A stretch of DNA of 64,000 nucleotides from Brumimicrobium sp964585545 (GTDB taxonomy: Bacteria; Bacteroidota; Bacteroidia; Flavobacteriales_D; Crocinitomicaceae), in the NCBI GenBank assembly GCA_964585545.1, contig CAZPDT010000004.1:62001-126000 (forward strand). The letters run 5' to 3'. The position numbers were made by a program, and so were the translations under genes. How positions within the stretch are numbered: the first letter of the stretch is position 1; each line of letters starts with the position of its first letter. Below the pieces are notes generated by a model. The model saw only the letters and a list, made by a program, of their open reading frames with translations, was not told the DNA's origin and ran no database searches. Below are positions 50,745 to 58,233 of this stretch, one piece after another.

Positions 50745-51100
50745 AAAATGATTGGCGTAATAATACAATAATGAGAACAATTTACTAGAATAATTGATGA
50801 AAACAAAAATAAATTCAAGGGACTTGCTTATTTTATTAACTGATTTGAAATGCAATAATCTTAACTCGAACTATTCATAAACCTAATTTGAGTAGGTTTA
50901 GGTACAAGATCTGTAGGAATATATTCATATTTCAATGGACTTGTAACGACAAAGATGTTAAAATTAAATCAAAATATCACAAATTAGCAGAACCCAAAAA
51001 ATGAGGACATAAAACATATTTAATAATTTTTATAACACATTGGTTATGCATTAAATATATTTATTTTGGTGTGAAATTGGTGAATAGTTGGGGCTAAAAC
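50745..51100. other. 356-bp gene-free interval with stem-loop and kinase promoter
   Basis: This interval between the Big_5 protein gene and the TPR kinase gene (both on the minus strand) has no credible gene. It contains a minus-strand TATTTTTG box at 50804-50811, about 60 bases before the kinase ATG, and a perfect inverted repeat, TAAACCTA (50878-50885) and TAGGTTTA (50893-50900), around a 7-base loop. The repeat lacks a T run and may be an operator rather than a terminator. Confidence 0.5.
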
Positions 51101-52720
51101 CTATTTTGCTTTTTTTCGAATAGACAAGACTGCTTTTACTTCCCAATTGGCTCTTATTGTTGTTGTAGTCGAAAACCAAATGATTTTTTCAGCGGCTTTA
51201 TGACCGAAAATTGATCCCGTTGTCCATCTTCCATTTCTGTCTTCATCAATTAGATAATGAAAGCTGTATTTTCCCGGAGCTAAATACTCAAGGCGAGTAA
51301 GGGTATCGTTAACACCATTAAATTCTATCTTGTACTGTTTTGCATTGTTTTTATTCGTCACAAATAGTATTCCTAGGGGAGGAATTGAATCGAATTTGAC
51401 AACCATGGTTCCTGTTTCTTTTTTTCTTTGTATGGTGAAATCAATTTTTACACTGTCTTTTAAACTGTAATTTATCCCTTGTACTCCATTAGGAGCAATG
51501 TTTAAATATAATTTCTTGGGAGAATTGTCTTTAAAAAGGACAGCCATTTTATTGGGGGAAACAGAGTCTAAGGTGTAATTTAAAATGTGTTGGATTGAGT
51601 CATCGTACGGGATTTCTAGTAACTGAATTTGAGCAGTATCTATTGAGCGAATGGGTTCGTTGGCAATTATTTTTAAGGTATCAATTACACCAAGTTGTTT
51701 ATCAGTAAGATTTGTTGTTATTTCTAATTGTGGTTGAATTTTGATAAAGTATTTCTTGAAAAGTGTGTCGGAGAAAGATGGTGTATGGATTGCCCCAGAA
51801 AGCTTACCCGATTTTTCTGTTGTTTTATAAAATGCAGTTAATGAATCCATCTCTTTGTTCCATACAATATTGTTGGGGAGAGGAGAAAGAAATTCAAAAT
51901 GTTCTCCTTCTTGAAATGGACGATTAAAACCTAAACACCAACTTGCAGTGGGAAGAACCTCATTGGAAGTTACCTTGAGCAAACTATCGATTGGTGGCAT
52001 TAAACGAATTACAGGGACTTGAGAAGAGGAAGAGTCTAATAACTTAACTTGTTGCTTTAAAGTTGCTCTTTTTTCTGTTTTATCCAGACGGTTATTTCTG
52101 TTTTCATCTTCAAAAGCATAGGCATAAAAAGAGGTGTCTTTTATATTTTTGAAAGTTGCCAATCCTTTTTCATTAGTAGATGCATAATACCGCGGATTTA
52201 TGGAGCTGGTATCATCAAGCAGGGGAGAAGTATATAAACCAACGGTAATGTCTTTCACTGGTTTTCCTTTATAGGCATCGACAATTTGAATTGTGGTTTG
52301 GAGCGAGTCCAAGTAATCTCCAGTAGAAAAAACATAGGCAATTATAGAGTCATTGCCTTCAGTTATGTCTTGCACAGCTCGATTTAAGTATATGGTATAG
52401 GTGGTGTTGGGCTTCCAACTTCCGTTTTTAACAGTTAGTTGAACAGATTTTCCTTTAATTGAATAATCCAACTGAACATCTGCTGGTGTAACACGAATGT
52501 TTTTAGCGGGCTGGTTAAACTTTATATATTCATCAAATGGGAGGGTTATTTTTTGTGGATTGATATTTACACTTCCCATGGGGGGCTGAACTTCTTTTTC
52601 AATTAGTTTTGGCGCTGCAAGGTCTTCATTTCCTCCAGTAATTGTTCCAACTTGTCCGCAAGAGGAGAAAAGAAAAAGAACAACAATACCCACTATAAAA
52701 TGTCCCCGAGCCATGCACAA
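51101..52720 (-). CDS. Lipoprotein with bacterial Ig-like (Big_5) domain
   Basis: A 539-residue protein with a lipoprotein signal (VGIVVLFLFSSC, lipidated Cys near residue 21) followed by GGNEDLAAPKLIEKEVQPP and an Ig-like Big_5-type domain at about 45-135 (ITLPFDEYIKFNQPAKNIRV, WKPNTTYTIYLNRAVQDITE). The rest is beta-rich and ends with a LAPGKYSFHYLIDEDRNGRW segment, as in conserved Bacteroidota outer-envelope lipoproteins. It is probably at the outer membrane; the function is unknown. The start overlaps the GAF-domain gene by 28 bases, or by 22 if the second Met at 52714 is used. Last gene of a four-gene minus-strand unit. Confidence 0.75.
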   Translation of the reverse strand: MCMARGHFIVGIVVLFLFSSCGQVGTITGGNEDLAAPKLIEKEVQPPMGSVNINPQKITLPFDEYIKFNQPAKNIRVTPADVQLDYSIKGKSVQLTVKNGSWKPNTTYTIYLNRAVQDITEGNDSIIAYVFSTGDYLDSLQTTIQIVDAYKGKPVKDITVGLYTSPLLDDTSSINPRYYASTNEKGLATFKNIKDTSFYAYAFEDENRNNRLDKTEKRATLKQQVKLLDSSSSQVPVIRLMPPIDSLLKVTSNEVLPTASWCLGFNRPFQEGEHFEFLSPLPNNIVWNKEMDSLTAFYKTTEKSGKLSGAIHTPSFSDTLFKKYFIKIQPQLEITTNLTDKQLGVIDTLKIIANEPIRSIDTAQIQLLEIPYDDSIQHILNYTLDSVSPNKMAVLFKDNSPKKLYLNIAPNGVQGINYSLKDSVKIDFTIQRKKETGTMVVKFDSIPPLGILFVTNKNNAKQYKIEFNGVNDTLTRLEYLAPGKYSFHYLIDEDRNGRWTTGSIFGHKAAEKIIWFSTTTTIRANWEVKAVLSIRKKAK

Positions 52721-53172
52721 ATTTGGTTTAAATATTGTTCATCTACTTCATTAAAGGCACCTATTTGATCGTGGTCGATATCGAAAACGCCAACAATTTT
52801 GCCTTTTTTTCTTATTGGGACTACAATTTCGGATTTTGACAGACTACTACAAGCAATATGATCCTTAAATTGATTGACGTCTGTTACCAAAATTGATTTT
52901 TCCTCTTTCCAAGCAGTACCACAAACCCCTTTTCCTTTTTGGATTCTGGTGCAAGCAATTGGACCCTGAAACGGACCCAAAATTAATTCTGAATTTTCTA
53001 CAAGATAAAATCCCACCCAAAAGTAATCAAAGGTTTGTTTTATTGCAGCAGTAACGTTAGCAAGATTGGCCACAGAATTGGGTTCATCTTTGCATAAAGC
53101 TTTAATTTGTGGAATCAGAGAGATATATTTGTCTTCCTTTGTTCCTTTTTGAATAATGAGATTTTCTGTCAT
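52693..53172 (-). CDS. GAF-domain free methionine-(R)-sulfoxide reductase (fRMsr-like)
   Basis: A 159-residue single GAF-domain protein. Three cysteines lie at the positions used by free methionine-R-sulfoxide reductases: IACTRIQKGKGVCGTAW (two Cys) and DHIACSSLSKSEIVVPI (third Cys). Other marks are FWVGFYLVENSELILGPFQG and VFDIDHDQIGAFNEVDEQYL. These enzymes reduce free oxidised methionine in the cytosol. It starts 2 bases after the TPR gene and overlaps the Big_5 lipoprotein gene. Confidence 0.88.
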   Translation of the reverse strand: MTENLIIQKGTKEDKYISLIPQIKALCKDEPNSVANLANVTAAIKQTFDYFWVGFYLVENSELILGPFQGPIACTRIQKGKGVCGTAWKEEKSILVTDVNQFKDHIACSSLSKSEIVVPIRKKGKIVGVFDIDHDQIGAFNEVDEQYLNQICAWLGDIL

Positions 53173-53174
53173 CT

Positions 53175-53759
53175 TTATCTGTGTCTGGGCATTTTTCTTC
53201 TCCCCTTCTGCATTTGAGCCATGCGCATTTGATTTTTGGAGGCAACCATACCCATTTGCTTTTTCATGGTTCCCAACTGTTCTTTAAGCAGGTTTTTTTC
53301 ATCTAATTTTTTTGCTTGAGCCATTAAGGTTTTTGCCTCAGCTTTTCGGCCTGTTTGCATACAAATTCCCGCCAACTGCATGTGTGCAACAGCTTTATCT
53401 TGTTGCATTCGTAAACCAATACTTAAGGCTTTACGGATCATTTGTTCGCTTTTGGGTAAGCCTATATCGTTTTGCATTCCCAACATTCCTTTCAAATACA
53501 GCAAATAGGCTTGTTGTCTTTTTGGTAAAAATCTTTGTGATTTGATTCTATTAATGGCTTTCCAGGCCTTTTCTTGTTTTCCTACACGCATGTGATACAA
53601 CGCAATAATTAAATTCTCATTTCTCCAGAAACTTAGCCATATTAAAGCCAAAGGAAGAATCATTGTAATTCCCCAGCCCCAAGAACCAATATAAAATAAA
53701 TAAACATTAAAACCCAATGCTGATAGGGCGACGATAACTCTAATAATAAATCCAATCAT
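53175..53759 (-). CDS. Small membrane protein with TPR-like helices
   Basis: A 194-residue protein with two adjacent hydrophobic segments at residues 3-24 and 28-45 (a hairpin in the inner membrane), followed by a cytoplasmic helical part with TPR-like repeats (KQEKAWKAINRIKSQRFLPK, AVAHMQLAGICMQTGRKAEA) and a very basic, methionine-rich C-terminus (KKQMGMVASKNQMRMAQMQK). I know no function for this type. It lies between ridA and the GAF reductase with spacings of 9 and 2 bases. Confidence 0.65.
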   Translation of the reverse strand: MIGFIIRVIVALSALGFNVYLFYIGSWGWGITMILPLALIWLSFWRNENLIIALYHMRVGKQEKAWKAINRIKSQRFLPKRQQAYLLYLKGMLGMQNDIGLPKSEQMIRKALSIGLRMQQDKAVAHMQLAGICMQTGRKAEAKTLMAQAKKLDEKNLLKEQLGTMKKQMGMVASKNQMRMAQMQKGRRKMPRHR

Positions 53760-53768
53760 AATTCTAAG

Positions 53769-54203
53769 TTAATTAATTGTTGCAATACATTTTAATTCTA
53801 TAGCAATAGGTGTCGGTAATGAAGAAATTTCTACGGTCGTTCTACAAGGTTGATTGTCTTTAAAATACTCTGCATAAATCTTATTATAAAGTGCAAAGTC
53901 TCTTTTCATATTTACCAAGAATACCTGAACATCAATCAGTTGACCCCAACTGGAACCGTTTTCTTTGAGTACAGCGTTGACATTGTCAAAAACAGCTCTA
54001 CATTGTGCTTCAAAATCAAATGTGATAAAGTTTCCGTTTTTGTCTAATTCTAAACCTGGAACTCTAGAGTCTGTTTCATCAGACCCCGCTGTCCTTGGGC
54101 CAACCCCAGATAAAAACAGTAAGTTTCCTGCTCTTCGGGCGTGTGGATATAATCCCACAGGCTTGGGGGCTTTCTTTATACTGAATTTTTCTTTATTTTC
54201 CAT
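53769..54203 (-). CDS. RidA/YjgF family protein
   Basis: A 144-residue member of the Rid family, which hydrolyses reactive enamines and imines released by PLP enzymes. Marks are KPVGLYPHARRAGNLLFLSG, FDFEAQCRAVFDNVNAVLKE, VQVFLVNMKRDFALYNKIYA and PCRTTVEISSLPTPIAIELK; the Arg in the PCRTTVE motif is the substrate-carboxylate-binding residue. The subfamily resembles 2-aminomuconate deaminase-like proteins more than archetypal RidA. ATG 54203 is chosen because a full promoter lies just upstream; the longer in-frame start at 54263 would precede the transcription start. Confidence 0.9.
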   Translation of the reverse strand: MENKEKFSIKKAPKPVGLYPHARRAGNLLFLSGVGPRTAGSDETDSRVPGLELDKNGNFITFDFEAQCRAVFDNVNAVLKENGSSWGQLIDVQVFLVNMKRDFALYNKIYAEYFKDNQPCRTTVEISSLPTPIAIELKCIATIN

Positions 54204-54221
54204 TTTTTGGTGTTTGTGTTG

Positions 54222-54250
54222 CAAATATAAAGAATAGTTGTTGAAGACAA
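54222..54250 (-). promoter_or_regulatory. Promoter of the ridA-led operon
   Basis: On the minus strand, TTG (54250-54248), an 18-base spacer and TATATTTG (54229-54222) fit the Bacteroidota promoter pattern, 19 bases before the ATG at 54203. The TTG sits within ATAATTGTCT, identical to half of the palindrome seen on the divergent side at 54282-54295. Confidence 0.65.
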
Positions 54251-54281
54251 TTATTAGGAACATATAAATCCTTTTATATTA

Positions 54282-54295
54282 AGACATAATTGTCT
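54282..54295. promoter_or_regulatory. Palindromic operator candidate upstream of the DUF4476 gene
   Basis: AGACATAATTGTCT has perfect AGACA/TGTCT arms around TAAT. It is a near-copy of GGACACAATTGTCC at the nadA promoter, with the outer base pair changed on both arms so that symmetry is kept. Its inner TTG lies 21 bases before a TGTTTTTG box (54314-54321), a one-mismatch -7 element, as at nadA. Confidence 0.5.
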
Positions 54296-54378
54296 AATAA
54301 TTAACAATCAATGTGTTTTTGATTCTTTTTGGCACAGTTTTAGAAATATACTTTTACAGAACATTAAAATTTAGTGCT

Positions 54379-55026
54379 ATGAAAACAATTATTACCATTG
54401 CCGTTGCTTTAGTTTTTACATTTGTAAATGGTGCATTTGCATTTGATCCTTACGATGGAGAAACACCTAGAAATCAGCCTCAAATTTTAACCTTTGGATT
54501 TGGGTATTCTGGCCACTCTGGTTATACAAACAATCCTTATTATGGAAGCCCTTATTGCCCATATCATAGACACCCACATTATGGACACCCAAAATGTGGA
54601 GGTGGACATAACAATACACCTTATTATGGAAATGGTTATCCAGGAGGAGGATACGCTCCAAACCATCCCGGATATGGATATCCTTACCCAGGAAACTATC
54701 CAAACAGTCCAAATGCAGGAGGTCAATATGCTAACAATCATCATTTTATAAATGAGAACAGTTTTAATAATTTTCTTCATGCTTTAGATAATGAAGCTTT
54801 TGATGATAGTAAATTGAAAATGGCGCAGTTTTTTGCTTCTACTGCTGTACTTAGTGTACAACAAATAGGACGTATATTGGAAAAACTTACTTTCGACACC
54901 AATCGATTGAAGTTCGCAAAATCAGCCTATGACAATTGTTATGATAAATACAATTATGTTCTTTTGAGAAGCCATTTTACATTCTCTTCTAGTTTTGAAA
55001 AACTAATGAATGATATAAATCATTAA
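54379..55026 (+). CDS. Secreted Gly/Tyr/Pro/His-rich protein with DUF4476 domain
   Basis: A 215-residue exported protein. The signal peptide is MKTIITIAVALVFTFVNGAFA; the in-frame start at 54313 would add 22 unlikely residues and precede this typical signal. Residues about 35-125 are low-complexity, rich in Gly, Tyr, Pro, Asn and His (PYCPYHRHPHYGHPKCGGGH, NGYPGGGYAPNHPGYGYPYP). Residues about 130-215 match DUF4476: FLHALDNEAFDDSKLKMAQF, LSVQQIGRILEKLTFDTNRL, FAKSAYDNCYDKYNY. The His-rich part might bind metal, which is inference. A stem-loop after the stop may end the transcript. Confidence 0.82.
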   Translation: MKTIITIAVALVFTFVNGAFAFDPYDGETPRNQPQILTFGFGYSGHSGYTNNPYYGSPYCPYHRHPHYGHPKCGGGHNNTPYYGNGYPGGGYAPNHPGYGYPYPGNYPNSPNAGGQYANNHHFINENSFNNFLHALDNEAFDDSKLKMAQFFASTAVLSVQQIGRILEKLTFDTNRLKFAKSAYDNCYDKYNYVLLRSHFTFSSSFEKLMNDINH

Positions 55027-55067
55027 AGAGAAATTTAGATAAACCAGAATCATTAATTTTCAGTACA

Positions 55068-55096
55068 GCTGGCTCAATGCGTTGCGTTGGGCCAGC
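55068..55096 (+). terminator. Stem-loop after the DUF4476 gene
   Basis: GCTGGCTCAA (55068-55077) pairs with TTGGGCCAGC (55087-55096), ten pairs including one G-T, around a 9-base loop. The following AATTTGTA is only weakly T-rich. It is 41 bases after the stop codon. Confidence 0.6.
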
Positions 55097-55170
55097 AATT
55101 TGTATACACAAAATTTTTTTATTTTGAAGGAATATAAATCTGCCTCAAAATAAAATTTATTCAACAACTA

Positions 55171-55209
55171 GGACACAATTGTCCGAATTGAAAAAATTCT
55201 GTATCTTTG
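55171..55209 (+). promoter_or_regulatory. nadA promoter with overlapping palindrome
   Basis: TTG (55179-55181), a 20-base spacer and TATCTTTG (55202-55209) match the Bacteroidota promoter pattern. The TTG is embedded in the perfect-arm palindrome GGACACAATTGTCC (55171-55184), so a bound protein would block sigma access; repression is the natural reading. Confidence 0.65.
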
Positions 55210-55294
55210 CCTTATAAATAAAACGCTTTGTGAAAAATAGAGCAGGGTGTTAATGAACAATAGAATAAGGAATCATTTCATAAAAATAATAGAG

Positions 55295-56257
55295 ATGAAT
55301 AAGAAGGAATTAAAAGAACAAGTTGTACGACTTAAAAAAGAGAAGAATGTGGTTATTCTTGCCCATTATTATCAGGAAGACGATATTCAAGAAATTGCCG
55401 ATTTTGTAGGGGACAGTTATGGACTTTCGATGGAAGCCGCCAAAACAGACGCTTCAATGATTTTGTTTTGTGGAGTTCATTTTATGGCTGAAACGGCAAA
55501 AATTTTAAATCCAACTAAAAAAGTGTTGTTGCCAGATTTAAATGCTGGGTGCTCTCTTTCTGACGGATGTGAATACAATGACTTTAAGAAATTTAAAGAA
55601 GAACACCCAGATCATGAGGTGGTGATGTACATTAACTGTTCAGCAGAGGTAAAGTCAATAAGTGACTATATATGTACATCTTCAAATGCAGTTAAAATTG
55701 TAAACTCTATTCCAAAAGATAAGGGAATTATTTTTGCTCCCGATAGGAACTTGGGAAGCTATATTCAAAAGGTAACAGGGCGCAAAATGGTGTTGTGGGA
55801 TGGTTCCTGTATCGTTCATGAAGCATTTGCAACGGATAAAATAATGAAACTCATTCAGGACAATCCGGAGGCTGATCTTGTGGCTCACCCAGAATCAATG
55901 GAAGATGTTTTAAAATTGGCAGATTTTATTGGCTCAACAGCAAAAATGATTAAATATGTAAAAGCTTCCCCTAAAAAGAGCTTTATCGTAGCAACAGAGG
56001 CAGGAATTTTATATAAAATGAAGCAGGAGGTACCAGAAAAAAAATTGATCCCTGCACCGATCGAAGAAGAAAACACCTGTGCCTGTAGTTTATGTGCTTA
56101 TCATAGAGTTAACACATTACAAAAAGTATATGACACCTTGGTGAATGAGTCTCCTTTCATTGAACTTACAGATGAGGTGATGGAAGCGGCACGTATTCCT
56201 ATAAAAAGAATGATTGATATAACTGAGAACAAGCAATTAGAGTATGCAACGAATTAA
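55295..56257 (+). CDS. nadA: Quinolinate synthase A
   Basis: A 320-residue [4Fe-4S] enzyme that condenses iminoaspartate with dihydroxyacetone phosphate to quinolinate in NAD synthesis. Marks: VVILAHYYQEDDIQEIADFV, LFCGVHFMAETAKIL (first cluster Cys), LPDLNAGCSLSDGC, APDRNLGSYIQKVTGRKMVL, LWDGSCIVHE (second Cys) and CACSLCAYHRVNTLQKV (third Cys region). ATG 55295 is chosen since NadA proteins start near MNKKELKEQ; in-frame GTG 55247 and ATG 55253 would add 14-16 residues. It overlaps nadB by 14 bases. The promoter carries a palindromic operator candidate. Confidence 0.94.
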   Translation: MNKKELKEQVVRLKKEKNVVILAHYYQEDDIQEIADFVGDSYGLSMEAAKTDASMILFCGVHFMAETAKILNPTKKVLLPDLNAGCSLSDGCEYNDFKKFKEEHPDHEVVMYINCSAEVKSISDYICTSSNAVKIVNSIPKDKGIIFAPDRNLGSYIQKVTGRKMVLWDGSCIVHEAFATDKIMKLIQDNPEADLVAHPESMEDVLKLADFIGSTAKMIKYVKASPKKSFIVATEAGILYKMKQEVPEKKLIPAPIEEENTCACSLCAYHRVNTLQKVYDTLVNESPFIELTDEVMEAARIPIKRMIDITENKQLEYATN

Positions 56258-57785
56258 AAATGACGTTGTTGTTGTTGGCTCCGGAGTTGCAGGATTGTCC
56301 TTTGCTATCCAGTTGGCCAAGAAAAAGCCACAAGCTAAGATTGCTGTGGTTTCAAAAACAGAATTGACCTATTCTAATTCTCATTTTGCCCAAGGCGGAA
56401 TAGCAACAGTTACAAACACAGTTAATGATTCTTTTGATGAGCATTTTAATGATACTATTGCGAGTGGAGGAGGTTTGTCAAATCCTGCTATCGTTAAACT
56501 GGTGATTGAAAAAGCACCACATCGACTTAATGAATTGATGGATTATGGAATGAATTTTACACTCACTAAAGAGGGGGATTTTGACTTGGGACTGGAAGGC
56601 GGACACAGTAAACCACGTGTTGTTCATGCGTTGGATAATACTGGAGAGCATCTCATCAATATTTTAATAAAAAAAGCCCAATCATTTTCCAACATTACAT
56701 TCTATACCCATCGTCTTTGTATCGATATTATTAAAAACAAAGTAGGCAATGCCGTTGGGATTAGTGCATTAAATATTAACCAACAAAAAATTGAATGTTT
56801 TGTAAGTAAATTTGTTGTTCTTGCAACAGGGGGATCAGGACAAGTTTATAAAAACACAACCAATCCTTCTGTGGCGACTGGAGATGGAATTGCTTTAGGA
56901 ATAGAAGCAGGAGCAATGCTATCAAACCTTAATTTTGTGCAATTTCATCCAACCGTACTTTTTGAAGAAAATAAAGAGCAATTGGATTTATTGAGTGAGG
57001 CCATTAGAGGATACGGTGCTTATGTTGTGGATAAAAAAGAATGTAGATTTCTTTTTAAATATGATGCTAGAGGAGAATTGGCTACTCGAGACATTGTTTC
57101 AAATGCTATTTTTAGTAAGCTTAATCAAAGCGGAGAAAAATGTGTTTACTTAGATTGTAGGCATTTGGAAACAACAAAATTTAAGAAAAATTTCCCTAAA
57201 ATTACATCCAATTTGACCAATAAAAGCATTGATGTTTCAACCGACTTAATTCCTATCGTTCCTGCCGCACATTATCAATGTGGCGGATTAAAAGTAAATG
57301 AAAAAGGACAGACAAATATTTTTGGTTTGTACGCTATTGGAGAATGTGCTGAAACTGGGTTGCATGGTGCCAATAGGTTGGCGTCAAATTCTCTGTTAGA
57401 GGGATTGGTATTTGCTTATGAAGCCGCAGAGTTTATTTCATTTATGTTTGACGATGTTCCTTATACGGACGCACCTATTCATAAAACAGTGTATAAAATT
57501 AATTATGAAAAGGATGAACTTCTTTTAAAAATTAAAGCAGAAATTAAAGAAACAATGATGAAAGGGGCAACAATAATGTCTGATATGGAAAGTTTGATTT
57601 TAACAAAAAAAAGTTTAGAGAAAATAACAAAAACCTTAGTTGATCAAAAAGAAACATATTCTATTTCTCCAATAGGTGTGGAAACCTATAATTTGTGTCT
57701 TGTTGCTTGTGAAATTGTAAGGTCAAAAATAGAACACCTTAATCAAAAAGAACATTGTGCGAAGCAAGTAGAAGAAATCGTATAA
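56244..57785 (+). CDS. nadB: L-aspartate oxidase
   Basis: A 513-residue flavoprotein that oxidises L-aspartate to iminoaspartate for NadA, using oxygen or fumarate. It has the dinucleotide-binding start VVVGSGVAGLSFAIQLAKK, the HFAQGGIATV segment, LATGGSGQVYKNTTNP, the active-site region GAMLSNLNFVQFHPT and HGANRLASNSLLEGLVFA. Length is normal. The gene overlaps nadA by 14 bases, and NadC is not seen nearby. Downstream genes for a small cytochrome c, a NorB-like protein and HemN follow with short gaps or overlaps, suggesting one long operon. Confidence 0.96.
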   Translation: MQRIKNDVVVVGSGVAGLSFAIQLAKKKPQAKIAVVSKTELTYSNSHFAQGGIATVTNTVNDSFDEHFNDTIASGGGLSNPAIVKLVIEKAPHRLNELMDYGMNFTLTKEGDFDLGLEGGHSKPRVVHALDNTGEHLINILIKKAQSFSNITFYTHRLCIDIIKNKVGNAVGISALNINQQKIECFVSKFVVLATGGSGQVYKNTTNPSVATGDGIALGIEAGAMLSNLNFVQFHPTVLFEENKEQLDLLSEAIRGYGAYVVDKKECRFLFKYDARGELATRDIVSNAIFSKLNQSGEKCVYLDCRHLETTKFKKNFPKITSNLTNKSIDVSTDLIPIVPAAHYQCGGLKVNEKGQTNIFGLYAIGECAETGLHGANRLASNSLLEGLVFAYEAAEFISFMFDDVPYTDAPIHKTVYKINYEKDELLLKIKAEIKETMMKGATIMSDMESLILTKKSLEKITKTLVDQKETYSISPIGVETYNLCLVACEIVRSKIEHLNQKEHCAKQVEEIV

Positions 57786-57807
57786 ATGATGTAAAAAGTA
57801 AAGATAT

Positions 57808-58233
57808 ATGAAGAAAATTAAACCAATACATATCTTTTTAATACTTGGTGTTATGTTCTTGCTGTTTTCGTTGACCATTTATTCAGGGACACCCAAAATA
57901 GAATCCTATAAAGACCTCGATAAATCAGAAATTGCAGAAGGCCGCTTGGTATGGCAAAAGTACAATTGTGCAAATTGCCACCAACTGTATGGATTGGGAG
58001 GACATTTAGGGCCTGATTTAACCAATGAGTATTCTAAGTTAGATGGGAATGTTAAAGCATTAAGAATATATTTTGATGGAGGAATGAAGCAAATGCCAAA
58101 ATTAAATTTATCAGATAGGGAAAAGGATGTACTCGTTGTTTTTCTTAAAGCCACAGATGCTACAGGTAGTGCCGATCCCCTAACGTACAAGAGATTGTTG
58201 AACGGAATGATTGAACAAAACGATGAAAGATAA
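57808..58233 (+). CDS. Membrane-anchored monohaem cytochrome c (NorC-like)
   Basis: A 141-residue protein with one uncleaved N-terminal helix (IHIFLILGVMFLLFSLTIYS, residues about 8-27) and a periplasmic cytochrome c domain: EGRLVWQKYNCANCHQLYGL with haem motif CANCH near residues 51-55, and MKQMPKLNLSDREKDVLVVF giving the likely axial Met. Size, anchor and the WQKYNCxxCHxxxGxGG-like context resemble NorC, the electron-accepting subunit of nitric oxide reductase. It overlaps the following NorB-like gene by 11 bases, which supports a shared complex. Confidence 0.85.
   Translation: MKKIKPIHIFLILGVMFLLFSLTIYSGTPKIESYKDLDKSEIAEGRLVWQKYNCANCHQLYGLGGHLGPDLTNEYSKLDGNVKALRIYFDGGMKQMPKLNLSDREKDVLVVFLKATDATGSADPLTYKRLLNGMIEQNDER

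Noticed and set aside
48819..50855. Longer form of the TPR kinase starting at 50855
   Set aside because: The extra 37 residues are rich in Phe, Tyr and Ser with no family pattern, whereas ATG 50744 begins a normal signal peptide and a promoter box lies between the two starts.
54467..54780. Frames on both strands within the DUF4476 gene
   Set aside because: They are products of its repetitive Gly/Tyr/His codons; the signal peptide and DUF4476 domain fix the real frame.
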